DNA of 39,731 nt from Kiritimatiellia bacterium (GCA_028681135.1 JAQUJC010000029.1:1-39731); one strand, 5' to 3'; counted from the stretch's first letter, positions 11,352 to 21,237 are shown. A program made the numbers and translations. Notes: generated by a model from the sequence alone, not told the origin.

Positions 11352-12605
11352 ATGAAAATTGCCATGGTGGTTCCCTGCTACTTGCCTGTGCCAGAGGGCG
11401 GTGCTGAACGGCAATGTCGCCTGCAAGCGCAGGAGTTGGCGCGCCGTGGGCACGCAGTCACTGTCTATACTCGCCGGTGGTCTCGGGCGGCACCTCGCAT
11501 CGAATTGATGGGAGGGGTGCAGGTGGTGCGCTTCGGCTGGTTTTATCCGGTGGAGGAGTGGGTGTGGCGCTTGCGCCGCCGTCTAACCGGCAAGGGGAAG
11601 GGTGAATATTTGGGTGGGACCACGATTGATCAAGTCCGCCAGAAGCAGGCGATTCCGCCGAAACGACGTATTCGGCCCATGGCAATCTTAGCGGGGATCG
11701 GCAAGCGAGTTCATGTGCTGGAATGGCGGTGGTGGTTTCGAAACCAGAACGCTCGCCCGGACGTTGTGCATGTGCATGCCGATACGTGGGAGGGGGCGCT
11801 GAGTGCCATATCGGGTGCCCGCTGGAGGTGCCCAGTGTTTATCAAGCCGACCCTATATCCATTAAGGCTGAAGTATGCGCGGGTCCCTCTTACCGGGGCG
11901 AATCAGTCCAACGCCTTTGATTCTGTTCGCTACTTCGCCCTCACACCTGTAATCCATGTTGCTTTGCGGGAGAAGGGAGTGGAGGAGGGACGCATCGTGG
12001 ATGTACCCAATGGGGTTGAAATTCCGGCATCCCGATCGGATGTAAGGCGTAAGCCCATTGTGCTGATGGTGGGTAACCTGACGCAAGGCGCTTATCACAA
12101 GGCCTTTGACGTGATGTTGGATGCCTGGGGGCAGATTGCGTCAGCCTATCCCCGTGCAGAATTGCTCGTGGCGGGTGCCGGCGACCCCTCCCCGTGGCAG
12201 GCCTTGGCCGAACAATTGGGGTGTGCAGGTTCAGTTCAGTTCCTGGGCCGGGTGAAGGAGGTGGGGCCTCTGTACGATGAGGTGCAGGTCTTTTGCCTGC
12301 CCTCGCGGGAAGAGGGGATTTCCAATGCGCTATTGGAGGCCCAGAGCCGTGGCGTGGCCTGCGTGGTGTCGGACATTCGCGCGAATCGGGCTGTTGTCAC
12401 ACACGGAGACAATGGCTGGGTGGTACCCGTTGGAGATGCCGAGGCATTGGCGTTGGCCGTCCAGAAGCTACTGGACGACAAGCCCCGGCGGGACCGGTTC
12501 GGCCAGAATGCGGTACGGCGGGTTGCCGCGGAGTTTGAAATCGGTGCGATTGTGTCGCGCGTGGAAACCGCCTACCAAGCGGCAATCGAGTCGTGGTCGC
12601 GATGA
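11352..12605 (+). CDS. GT4-type glycosyltransferase
   Basis: 'MKIAMVVPCYLPVPEGGAERQCRLQAQELARRGHAVTVYTRR' and 'VQVFCLPSREEGISNALLEAQSRGVACVVSDIRANR'. Confidence 0.88.
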   Translation: MKIAMVVPCYLPVPEGGAERQCRLQAQELARRGHAVTVYTRRWSRAAPRIELMGGVQVVRFGWFYPVEEWVWRLRRRLTGKGKGEYLGGTTIDQVRQKQAIPPKRRIRPMAILAGIGKRVHVLEWRWWFRNQNARPDVVHVHADTWEGALSAISGARWRCPVFIKPTLYPLRLKYARVPLTGANQSNAFDSVRYFALTPVIHVALREKGVEEGRIVDVPNGVEIPASRSDVRRKPIVLMVGNLTQGAYHKAFDVMLDAWGQIASAYPRAELLVAGAGDPSPWQALAEQLGCAGSVQFLGRVKEVGPLYDEVQVFCLPSREEGISNALLEAQSRGVACVVSDIRANRAVVTHGDNGWVVPVGDAEALALAVQKLLDDKPRRDRFGQNAVRRVAAEFEIGAIVSRVETAYQAAIESWSR

Positions 12606-12726
12606 CGTACGTGAGTAAATCAGCAAACGGCGGGAGCCACTGCCGCGATTTGCCCTGGTCACGCGCGCCAGAATTTCGAGGGTTGATTGTGAGGGGCAAT
12701 TCACGGCATACTGCCACGCTATTGTA

Positions 12727-14265
12727 GTGATGAATCCCCACACCACCCAACTTCCAACCAGCCAGCGCACCAGCTATCAATTTCCAGTCTACCGCTGGAT
12801 TGGATGGCTGACGGTGGGGGGGTATGTGATTGGGCTGACCATCATGTTCTTCATTGCGGGGATGTTTGGGGTTCCGGCACCGTTAGGGTGGGCGGGCATA
12901 GTTATCCTGTTCACCACAGGGGCGTTGCTGTTGGACCGACCCAAACTGCTGCTGATGGTCATGCTGTTTTATCTCCTGCTCATGCCCGCCAATCGTTTCT
13001 TGGGGTTGATCTCGCTGCCATTGCCTGGATTCCTGGACGAATTATTCTTCCTGCCGTTTCTGGCCGTAATTGTGATGAACTGGATTCAACGGCGTCAGCT
13101 TGAGGAAGCCACGATTTTCCCGATTCTGTTCTGTTTGCTGGCGGCCATGAGTTGGTACGTCAACCGTCCATCTCTGGCCACAGCGGTGCAAGTCACGCTG
13201 ATCATGCTCAAATTCTATATCATCTGGTATTATTGTCGGCTGACCTGTACGTTTGAAAATTTCCGTCAGTTATCGCGCTGGGTGTGGGTTTATGTGCTGT
13301 ATGCACTGATCCAATATCCCTACAATGTGCTGTGGCAGCAGGGGCTCTGGCTGCGTTTCCATCCCGATCAAAGTGGTGGGGTGTTCGGGCCCGATGGCAC
13401 TGGTAGCGCCCATATTGTGGGCTATCTGTGTGTCTTTGCGCTCCTGTTGATTGCGGGCTGGTGGGTGAGCGCGCGAACTCGCACTCGGTTGCGGTGGAAA
13501 TGGGTGATTGGGCTAATAGCGCTAGTCATCAGTTATAACTTGATTTTTATGACCGATACCAAGCATGGATTGCTGCTGTTTCCGATTGCTGCCTTGCCAT
13601 TCCTGTTTCATCCCAAGTTTTCAGTTCGGCTGCGCCTCAACTTGGGTCTAATAGCGTTGGTGTTTATATTTTTTACCGTGCTGTACTTTCGAATGGCGGG
13701 TCAGGGTGCTGATTTCCACCGTACGATAGATTCGGTGAAAGATTCGCCCAAAGGGGAAATGATGTATGCCGTCACCACCGACTTCTCTCACTTGGTGCCC
13801 TATCCATTGTTGGGGGCGGGGCCGGGCAACTTTGCCTCGAATCAAGCGATTGCCGGACGTACGCCACTGGCCCGGCGCTACATCATACCGCATCTGGACC
13901 AGCAACGACGCATGGGGTACTTCGGACGTTCCGGGGCAGTGATCTCGGCGTCTATTATGGGAGCGCCTCAGTCCACCTTTTTCATCGTCATAGGGGGATT
14001 TGGCTGGCTGGGCGCAGCGGCATTCTACGGGTTTCTGGGATGGATTACCTATCGCCTCTGGAGAAAATCCATTGCCCTGCCATTGGATTGCTTGGCGTCG
14101 GGTTATTTCATGGCCCTGTGCTGCTGCATGATCTTTTTGATTTTTACGACTTTTCTGATGAGCACAATGACCATCGGCGCGCTTTCGTTCCCCTTGTGGA
14201 TTCTGATCGGGCGAATGTGGGACATGCCGACGGAGGAGGAGCACCGTTCCCCGGAGGTCGTATGA
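12727..14265 (+). CDS. O-antigen ligase/polymerase (Wzy/WaaL-like) membrane protein
   Basis: 512 aa polytopic protein; context and topology fit. 'PYPLLGAGPGNFASNQ' resembles the O-antigen ligase PglL/Wzy loop motif. Confidence 0.72.
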   Translation: MMNPHTTQLPTSQRTSYQFPVYRWIGWLTVGGYVIGLTIMFFIAGMFGVPAPLGWAGIVILFTTGALLLDRPKLLLMVMLFYLLLMPANRFLGLISLPLPGFLDELFFLPFLAVIVMNWIQRRQLEEATIFPILFCLLAAMSWYVNRPSLATAVQVTLIMLKFYIIWYYCRLTCTFENFRQLSRWVWVYVLYALIQYPYNVLWQQGLWLRFHPDQSGGVFGPDGTGSAHIVGYLCVFALLLIAGWWVSARTRTRLRWKWVIGLIALVISYNLIFMTDTKHGLLLFPIAALPFLFHPKFSVRLRLNLGLIALVFIFFTVLYFRMAGQGADFHRTIDSVKDSPKGEMMYAVTTDFSHLVPYPLLGAGPGNFASNQAIAGRTPLARRYIIPHLDQQRRMGYFGRSGAVISASIMGAPQSTFFIVIGGFGWLGAAAFYGFLGWITYRLWRKSIALPLDCLASGYFMALCCCMIFLIFTTFLMSTMTIGALSFPLWILIGRMWDMPTEEEHRSPEVV

Positions 14266-15398
14266 AGGCGTGGCTCTACGCCGTTCCTGCTTGGGCCCGC
14301 CTGACGGGTTCGCCCTTGTGTGCCGTCGAACAGGCTGCCTTGTGCCAGGACGCATTCGCGGGGGTAACGGTCCTATTGAATCAAGAGGGCCCCCTGACCG
14401 AACGGTTTGAGCGACTTGGACTGGAACATGTGCTGGTCCCCGTGGAATACCATGGATTGCGCCGCGGGGGGGTGCTCCACTTTTTTCGCTATGCGCCCGC
14501 GGTGGTGAGGTCTCGACTGCGCTATGTAGTCGAACTCCGTCGGTTGTTAAAGCGGCGGCCCAGTGTACTGCATGTCCACAGTCGAGTTTTGTGCGGAATG
14601 TATGCGTGCCTGGCTGGCCGATTGGCTTGCTGCCCAGTGGTTTTAACCCTGCATGAACCTCCCGCCTGCGGTCGACTCCGGGCCATCTTCGATGGCCTCT
14701 GGATTCGCTGGCTCGTGGACGAAGTGGTGGCGGCGTCGGCCGCGACGGCGGCGGAGCACCGCCATTTTTTGGGCCAGCGCGATATTCACGTTGTGCACTA
14801 TTGCATGATGGCAATGCCACAAGGGGTGGAATTGAGCCGGATTGGGAAACCGGTGGTTGCCTTTATCGGCCTGGTGGCGCGCAAACGCTATGATGATTTT
14901 TTGCGCGCATGCCACCGCCTGAAGCAAGACGGCGTTGAGTTTGAAGCCTGGCTCGTCGGGGAGTGGGCCACCCCACAGGATCGGGCCAAGGCCGAGGATC
15001 TGATCGCTCGCCTCGGCTTGGGAGATGTCGTGGTGAACAAGGGATTAGTGCAGGAGATGGATGCCCTCTACCGGGCCATTGCGGTGGTGGCGGCCCCCTC
15101 CGAGCCGGTGGAGGCCCTGCCGCGCGTGGTGATGGAAGCGATGAGCTACGGAGTGCCCGTGGTGGCCACGGCGGTCAATGGCGTTCCCGAAATGGTACAG
15201 GATGGCGAAACAGGCTTTCTGATCCCCGTCGGGAATGTGGAGGCTTTGGCGGACCGCATGGCGTGCCTGTTGCGAGATCCACTCTTGCGCGAGCAGATGG
15301 GGCGTGCAGGACTCGTGCGTGCCGAGAAACTATTTTCTCCAGAGAGGTATCAGGACGAAATGCTGATGATCTATCGTAGGATGCTCCAGAATGATTGA
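14262..15398 (+). CDS. GT4-type glycosyltransferase
   Basis: ATGA overlap with the upstream stop at 14262-14265. 'VEALPRVVMEAMSYGVPVVATAVNGVPEMVQDGETGFLIPVGNVEALADRM'. Confidence 0.87.
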   Translation: MKAWLYAVPAWARLTGSPLCAVEQAALCQDAFAGVTVLLNQEGPLTERFERLGLEHVLVPVEYHGLRRGGVLHFFRYAPAVVRSRLRYVVELRRLLKRRPSVLHVHSRVLCGMYACLAGRLACCPVVLTLHEPPACGRLRAIFDGLWIRWLVDEVVAASAATAAEHRHFLGQRDIHVVHYCMMAMPQGVELSRIGKPVVAFIGLVARKRYDDFLRACHRLKQDGVEFEAWLVGEWATPQDRAKAEDLIARLGLGDVVVNKGLVQEMDALYRAIAVVAAPSEPVEALPRVVMEAMSYGVPVVATAVNGVPEMVQDGETGFLIPVGNVEALADRMACLLRDPLLREQMGRAGLVRAEKLFSPERYQDEMLMIYRRMLQND

Positions 15399-15452
15399 GG
15401 CAAGACATAGTTGCGCGGAGAGCAGGCTCTCCGGCCATTGGAGGAAAGTGTT

Positions 15453-16574
15453 TTGAATATCGGTTGGGACATGGTCGATATCCCACCCAACAAGGACGGC
15501 ACGTTCGAGTTTATTTCTCGTTGGCTGCATGCCGTGGCCACCTATCCGCTGGGCCATCATCATATGTGCTATGCCAATGCGGCGTTCCGTCGCGCGCTCA
15601 GCCATCCCGCCCTGGACGCCATCGAGTGGCATATTGCCGGAGATTGGACCGGCGGGTACCAACTTCGTCGCGAGCAGTTCTATCTGCAACACCGCCGGCG
15701 GATTCACAAGCAGATCGACATCCTGATATCCGTGTATCGCCCTCCTCTGGTATGGAACGGGAAGTCCATTACGATTGTCCTGGATTGCACCAAAGAGCTT
15801 TTCCCGACGGTGCGCGGGGTGAAGAACCATCTGTTGGCCAGTCTTCGGGACTACGGTGCCCGCCGTGCAGGACGCTGGCTGGCCATTTCGGAATGGACCC
15901 GGCGCGATGCGGCCCGGCTGCGCGGATACGATCCGGAGCGAATCCGTTCTGCCGGTATTCCGTTAGCAGAACTCGCGGATGAATCGGGCGCGGGGCGTAA
16001 TTCGTCTGTCTCGGTCCCCTTCGGGATTACGGGTAAATTCGCGTTCTACTGTTCCGCGATTTCTGCTCACAAAAACCATCTGCGGTTGATCCGCGCCTGG
16101 AAGAAGGCCTTTCCCAATCGCGAAGTGCAACTGGTGCTGGCGGGGCGCTTGTTGCCGAACATCCCGTCCGAGATCATAAATGCGATCCGGCAGGCCGAGG
16201 CGGAAGGCGTTGTTCGGGCGCTGGGGCTGGTGAGCGACGAGGACCGGGAGCGCCTCTATGCCGGCGCAGATTTCGTTGTCTATCCCAGCCTCTGCGAAGG
16301 ATTCGGCATGCCCGTTCTGGAGGCGATGCGCTACGGCAAGCCCGTGTTGACATCGTCCGGCACCGCGACGGAGGAGGTGGGCGGTGACGCTGTGTTGCTC
16401 TGTGATCCGAGAAACGAAGATGACATGGTAGCCAAACTTGGTCAGATCGCCATCGACAAAGCTCTTCGCAAACGCCTCCAGGTGGCCATACCCGGACGAT
16501 TGGCACGCTATTCACAGGAAAACGTGGCGCGCGAGTTGCATGCGGCAATCGACTATTTAACCGGATTACACTAA
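15453..16574 (+). CDS. GT4-type glycosyltransferase
   Basis: 'CSAISAHKNHLRLIRAWKKAFPNREVQLVLAG' and 'GADFVVYPSLCEGFGMPVLEAMRYGKPVLTSSGTATEEVGGDAVLLCDP'. Probable TTG start after GAGGAAAG; the listed ORF begins at 15411. Confidence 0.85.
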   Translation: MNIGWDMVDIPPNKDGTFEFISRWLHAVATYPLGHHHMCYANAAFRRALSHPALDAIEWHIAGDWTGGYQLRREQFYLQHRRRIHKQIDILISVYRPPLVWNGKSITIVLDCTKELFPTVRGVKNHLLASLRDYGARRAGRWLAISEWTRRDAARLRGYDPERIRSAGIPLAELADESGAGRNSSVSVPFGITGKFAFYCSAISAHKNHLRLIRAWKKAFPNREVQLVLAGRLLPNIPSEIINAIRQAEAEGVVRALGLVSDEDRERLYAGADFVVYPSLCEGFGMPVLEAMRYGKPVLTSSGTATEEVGGDAVLLCDPRNEDDMVAKLGQIAIDKALRKRLQVAIPGRLARYSQENVARELHAAIDYLTGLH

Positions 16575-16578
16575 GGCA

Positions 16579-17757
16579 ATGCCTATGCATGTTGCGACTC
16601 TTTATACATTATATGGGCGACGGGCCGGTGCCGAAATGTGCTTTGAAAAGGCGCTGGAGGCTATGCGCATCCTGCGTCCCGATGTTCGCTGGACGGTCTT
16701 TTGCAATCGCGAGGCTCAAGCCCAACTCGCTCAATTGTTCCCGGACCTGCAGGCGACCTATGTGCCCTGGCTGGATTCGCAGTTCAAAAAGGCGTATTGG
16801 CTCGAATTTCTTTCGTCTGCCGCTTTAGCCAAGGCCAAGCCTGATCTTTTTTGGATTCCGAGCGGATGCAACAGTTTTCCGGGACGTTGGAAACAGGTTC
16901 CAACTGTGACCACCTTCCACGATCTCGGCGAATATCACATCCCAGGGAAATACGATTTTGTTCGCACCGTTTTCCGCAAATGGATTTGCATACCGCGAGC
17001 CGTACGGCGCTCGGCGGCCTTCACTGCGGTCTCGCAGTTTACCGCGGATGATCTGGCGAAGTTTTTGGGACTTCGCGACAAGGTTTCCGTGGTCTACAAT
17101 GGGCCGTCACCCCATACGGTTGCCCCGGTCGACGACTCGGCAGAGTTGTTGCGCCGAGAGTTTGGTCTGGAGCCTGGCCGGTACCTCCTGGTACCTGGGC
17201 GAACGGACTATGTGGGCAAGGGGCTGGACCTGATCCTCAAGGCGTATGAGCGTCTCCAGCAGGAGGTGTTCGCGGATGGCCTTCAAATCATATTTATCGG
17301 TCCGAAAGGCGATGGCCATGACCGGTTCCTCGAGCATCTTGGCCGCCTGGATTCCGAGCAGACAACATTGCGTTATCTTGGGCGAGTGGATGAACCCGCA
17401 CTGGAAGCCCTTTATCAAGAATGCATGGTGACAGTTTTACCGTCGCGGTTTGAAGGGTTTGGTTTTCCGGTGCTGGAGGCAATGGACCGGGAGGCGCCCG
17501 TACTATGCTCTGATGCGGGATCACTGCCAGAGGTAGCCGGCGGTGGGGCGCTGCTCTTCCGCTCAGAGAATGTGGATGATCTGAGTGGCAAATTGCGGCA
17601 GGTAGTCTCCGACGGCGAGTTGCGTGCCCGGCTCAGCCGTGAAGGCCGCGACCGTAGCCGCCGATTTTCGTGGGAGGCTTGCGGGGCCGGTATGCTCGAG
17701 GTTTTCGAGCAGGTGACGGGCACGACGCAATCCGTCGGAGAAGGGTTCAACGCATGA
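16579..17757 (+). CDS. GT4-type glycosyltransferase
   Basis: 'VPGRTDYVGKGLDLILKAYERLQQ' and 'VTVLPSRFEGFGFPVLEAMDREAPVLCSDAGSLPEVAGGGALLF'. Confidence 0.88.
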   Translation: MPMHVATLYTLYGRRAGAEMCFEKALEAMRILRPDVRWTVFCNREAQAQLAQLFPDLQATYVPWLDSQFKKAYWLEFLSSAALAKAKPDLFWIPSGCNSFPGRWKQVPTVTTFHDLGEYHIPGKYDFVRTVFRKWICIPRAVRRSAAFTAVSQFTADDLAKFLGLRDKVSVVYNGPSPHTVAPVDDSAELLRREFGLEPGRYLLVPGRTDYVGKGLDLILKAYERLQQEVFADGLQIIFIGPKGDGHDRFLEHLGRLDSEQTTLRYLGRVDEPALEALYQECMVTVLPSRFEGFGFPVLEAMDREAPVLCSDAGSLPEVAGGGALLFRSENVDDLSGKLRQVVSDGELRARLSREGRDRSRRFSWEACGAGMLEVFEQVTGTTQSVGEGFNA

Positions 17758-18389
17758 GTCTGACACATCGGCTCTCCACCTTCAACCGCGAGCGGAAATG
17801 GCGCCTGTTCCTGCGTATCGTGCAGCCGGGGCCGAAAACCCAAGTACTGGACGTGGGCTATAATGAGCGAGAACATTCTGCCGTGGACAACTATATCGAA
17901 CGGCGCTTCCCATGGCCTGCGAACCTGACAGCCCTGGGGCTGCACGAAGCCGTTGAGTTCCGTCAACGCTATCCGCAGGTCCGCGTCGTCCGCTACGACG
18001 GTTCGATATTCCCCTTCGATGACAAGTCCTTCGACGTGGTCTGGTCCAACGCCGTGATCGAGCACGTGGGAAACTTCGATCGGCAGGTGTTGTTTGTAAA
18101 GGAAATGGCGAGGGTCGGCCGCCGGGTCTTTTTCAGCACGCCCAACCGCGGATTCCCGATCGAACTCCACACGCGCCTGCCGCTGGTTCACTGGCTGCCC
18201 AAGCCTGCCTGCGATCGGCTGTTGAAACGCTTGGGCAGGGGTTTTGCCGCTGGCGACTACATGCACCTGCTGACCCGGGGCGCCTTGTGCCGTGTCTTGC
18301 ACGCAGCCGGCGTCGAACGCTATCGAATCTTCGCCAATCGGCTGGCAGGCTGGCCCATGGACTTTGTTGTCGATGTCGAGGCCGGCTGA
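17754..18389 (+). CDS. Class I SAM-dependent methyltransferase
   Basis: ATGA overlap with the upstream gene. 'QVLDVGYNEREHSAVDNYIE' and 'FPFDDKSFDVVWSNAVIEHVGNFDRQVLFVKEMARVGRRVFFSTPNRGFPIE'. Confidence 0.82.
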   Translation: MSLTHRLSTFNRERKWRLFLRIVQPGPKTQVLDVGYNEREHSAVDNYIERRFPWPANLTALGLHEAVEFRQRYPQVRVVRYDGSIFPFDDKSFDVVWSNAVIEHVGNFDRQVLFVKEMARVGRRVFFSTPNRGFPIELHTRLPLVHWLPKPACDRLLKRLGRGFAAGDYMHLLTRGALCRVLHAAGVERYRIFANRLAGWPMDFVVDVEAG

Positions 18390-18445
18390 CGAAGACTCAA
18401 CCTCCCTGGAGAGCGGGTCTGGCCGCACGCAAGGAACCGGCATGA

Positions 18446-19356
18446 AACGAGGCCCCGGACCACCCGTGCCACAGCACCCCTGAAGGCCCAGCTCCGCGAC
18501 CGGGTCGTTTCCTATGCGGAGGGCGTTTTTGGCGTTGCGCGAAAAATCGCTGTAAGAAGGGCTCACGCGCAGCCAGTGCCGTGGCCGCTCTGGAGGCCTA
18601 CGTTCACCAGGCCATGAGAGTGCGCTATGCGGTGGACCGGTTCATCGCACCTAGCGTTTTCCTGCGAGACAAGTTTGTCGAATTTGGCTGGCCGACTGAA
18701 CAATTCGGCGTCTTACCCAATTTTCTTCCAGATGAGCCCGCGGTCCCCACCGACCCCCACCGGGGGGGGCATACGGCCTGTATTTGGGCACCCTACTGCC
18801 GTTCAAGGGGGTGGGGACGCTGCTGCACGCGCTGGCCCGGACCGCGCCTCATCCCTTCCATGTGCTGGGTGACGGCGAAAGCCGGTCAGAATTAGAGCGC
18901 CTGGCCGGCGAACTGGGAATCCAAGACCGCGTGGTTTTCCGCGGCTTCCTTCAGGGGCGCGACCTAGAGCAGAAGCTGGCGGGCGCCCGCTATGCAGTGG
19001 TGCCCAGCGAATGCTATGAGAATTTACCCTATGCGGCGATGGAACTGATGATCCGGGGTATTCCCGTGGTGGCATCCAACTTGGGCGGGCTGCCGGAGCT
19101 GGTGCGCGATGGCGAAACCGGCCTGCTGTTCCCAGCAGGCGACGCCGGCGCGCTGGCCGAACGGATCGAACGCTTATGGACCAAGGCGGAGCTGCGTCAA
19201 GAGTTGGGTGCCCGCGCCCGTGCATTCGTGCATGAACGCGCTGCCGCCGAGTTGCACTACCGCGGGATCATGGAGATGTATTGTCGGGTAAGCGGCGGGG
19301 GACTGCCTGAGTCTTCGTCGTCGTCGCGCTGCGCAAATCCAGCAGCACCTGATTGA
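18446..19356 (+). pseudogene. GT4 glycosyltransferase remnant: N-terminal part absent and a -1 frameshift at the G8 tract 18762-18769
   Basis: Frame 2 reads 'LCGGRFWRCAKNRCKKGSRAASAVAALEAYVHQAMRVRYAVDRFIAPSVFLRDKFVEFGWPTEQFGVLPNFLPDEP'. Frame 1 continues 'AYGLYLGTLLPFKGVGTLLHALARTAPHPFHVLGDGES...'. One extra G in the G-run joins them. No start codon lies between the in-frame TGA at 18443 and the conserved segment. Confidence 0.8.
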
Positions 19357-19765
19357 TCAGTGTGCTGGAGGTGCCTTTGGTGTAGGGAAAATAGACAATC
19401 CGCACCCCCACGGCACTGAACTGCTTCTCGAACTGTTGCCACTTGGGGGTGTTTTTCCAGTCATCCCCGACGAACATCACATCAAAGTGATATCGGTTCC
19501 AGGCTTCCATTTTATCCATGGATTCCTGCGGTACGGCCGAATCCACATACTGGAGGCTACGAACAATCTCGATCCGCTCTTCGAAAGGGATGACGGCCCG
19601 CTTTTTCTTGTAGGCCACTAAGTCATCCGTGGTAACCCCGACAATCAATTGGTCGCACATGCTTTTCGCATTTTTCAGCAGGTTCAGATGACCGATGTGG
19701 AATAGATCGAATACACCGGTGGTGTAGCCGACAACAGATTTCTTATGGGAGGACATTGTGTTCAT
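19268..19765 (-). CDS. Cytidylyltransferase-fold nucleotidyltransferase (TagD/RfaE-C-like, HIGH motif)
   Basis: 'VVGYTTGVFDLFHIGHLNLLKNAKSMCDQLIVGVTTDDLVAYKKKRAVIPFEERIEIV' and 'VMFVGDDWKNTPKWQQFEKQF...GTSSTLI'. Confidence 0.88.
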   Translation of the reverse strand: MNTMSSHKKSVVGYTTGVFDLFHIGHLNLLKNAKSMCDQLIVGVTTDDLVAYKKKRAVIPFEERIEIVRSLQYVDSAVPQESMDKMEAWNRYHFDVMFVGDDWKNTPKWQQFEKQFSAVGVRIVYFPYTKGTSSTLINQVLLDLRSATTTKTQAVPRRLPDNTSP

Positions 19766-21237
19766 AGGGGTAGGTAGGAGGGGCCGGGTTTCAATCCTCG
19801 CAGGCTGATGTTCTCCCAGCGGTACGGGGGGCGATAGCCCAGCATGGGCGTTTCGCGGTTGCCGATGTCATCCAGGGGGAAATCGGAGGAGAGAATACGG
19901 ACGCGCCGGGGGGTCTCGGCTTCGAGGTGGCTCAAGTATTGAATCTGACGGTCGTCGAAATCCATCAGGCGCACGGCGGCAAGGTCGGTGGCGAGCAGGT
20001 CCTTGCCCGTCACGATGATGCCCGGCGACACAGGGCAAGGGAAGTGGGGCCCGTCCGTGTCGCCGCCCCGAATACCGTCGATCACGGACAAGAACCGTAC
20101 GGGTTTACCCCGGGCATTCGGCAGGTCACGGACGAACAGGTTGTACACATCGCAGGTCATGCGCCAGGTGGTGTCGTTGAGGGCGGCGGATCCACGCAGC
20201 ATCCGCAGGCGTTGGGCTTCGGTCTGGAATCGACGCAGTAGAGCGCGACCGGCGGCGAAGCGACGCAGGAGATTGCGTCCGGCCAAATGGAATGGTTCGG
20301 GGAGCCAGTCCATCAGGAGGTGCTGGAGCGATAGCTTCCAGAGGTCAGACCGGCGTTCAGGTTCGGGGTATTCGTCGCCGCCTTGGGAGGGATAGCCGAT
20401 TTGCCAGTGCACCAGGCCGTTTTTGTTGGCGATAGCGCCGATGAGCCCCTTGATGTTGAGCGTGGCGCCGACTTTGGCGTGGGCCTTGAGCTTAGGGATG
20501 GAGATGAAGACATCCGCGTCGTACATGCTTTTCGAGAATACGTAGGCGTGGCGGTCGCGGCGATGGAAGCGGCGCGTTTCGCGGCGGTCGTTGTAGGTGC
20601 CCCGGAAGCGGGCGGTGGACATGCCGTGGAAGAGGGAGGCCGCGCCCAAGTCGACTTCGCGGGTGCCCGCCGGGTCGCCGGGGAGGGGAATACGCCCCGC
20701 TTTGTAGCCATAGAGGTCGAGGTTTTCGATAGCCCACAGACGGCAGTCGATGAATGGGATGGCCGCGCCGTGGGGGTCGCGGTAGTACACGGCCAGGTCA
20801 TCGAGGCGGCTGACCTGGCGGAGAACATCAAAACGGGTGTCCACATGCGGGTTGTCGCCGACGATGACGCGCCCAGTGCCGTTCAGGGCAAGCAGCACAT
20901 AATCGAGTACGGCGCGGATGATGGCAGGATGGGTGATGACGCTCCAGAGGTCGGCGTCAAAGCGGTGCCGATGGTCGACCCAGTTGGGTTTTATGAATAC
21001 GGTGTCGCCGGGGCGGATCAGATGCCCGAGGGGATTCCATTGGGGCGTACCGTAGTGGTCGATGTCGAAGCCGAGTAACCGGAAATTTTCGCGCACCGCT
21101 TCATAAATACCGTTGGGTTCGGCCGCAAAATCTGAGCCGGAATATTCGGGGCAGGGGGCGGCGGGCGAATAGGGGAAGGGCGGATAGGCGGAGCCGGCGC
21201 GGGTGACCGCGACGGAATGGAGGATAGGCTCAGCCAT
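19762..21237 (-). CDS. DUF362 domain-containing protein
   Basis: 'LIRPGDTVFIKPNWVDHRH', 'VIVGDNPHVDTRFDVL', 'ISIPKLKAHAKVGATLNIKGLIGAI' and 'FLSVIDGIRGGDTDGPHFPCPVSPGIIVTGKDLLATDLAAVRLMDFD'. Start set at the internal ATG (MAEPILHSVAVTRAG); the listed ORF starts at 21393. Confidence 0.82.
   Translation of the reverse strand: MAEPILHSVAVTRAGSAYPPFPYSPAAPCPEYSGSDFAAEPNGIYEAVRENFRLLGFDIDHYGTPQWNPLGHLIRPGDTVFIKPNWVDHRHRFDADLWSVITHPAIIRAVLDYVLLALNGTGRVIVGDNPHVDTRFDVLRQVSRLDDLAVYYRDPHGAAIPFIDCRLWAIENLDLYGYKAGRIPLPGDPAGTREVDLGAASLFHGMSTARFRGTYNDRRETRRFHRRDRHAYVFSKSMYDADVFISIPKLKAHAKVGATLNIKGLIGAIANKNGLVHWQIGYPSQGGDEYPEPERRSDLWKLSLQHLLMDWLPEPFHLAGRNLLRRFAAGRALLRRFQTEAQRLRMLRGSAALNDTTWRMTCDVYNLFVRDLPNARGKPVRFLSVIDGIRGGDTDGPHFPCPVSPGIIVTGKDLLATDLAAVRLMDFDDRQIQYLSHLEAETPRRVRILSSDFPLDDIGNRETPMLGYRPPYRWENISLRGLKPGPSYLPL

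Noticed and set aside
13648-14820. 390-aa minus-strand ORF
   Set aside because: Antisense to the Wzy-like gene and a clear GT4; low-complexity Pro/Arg-rich translation with no domain.
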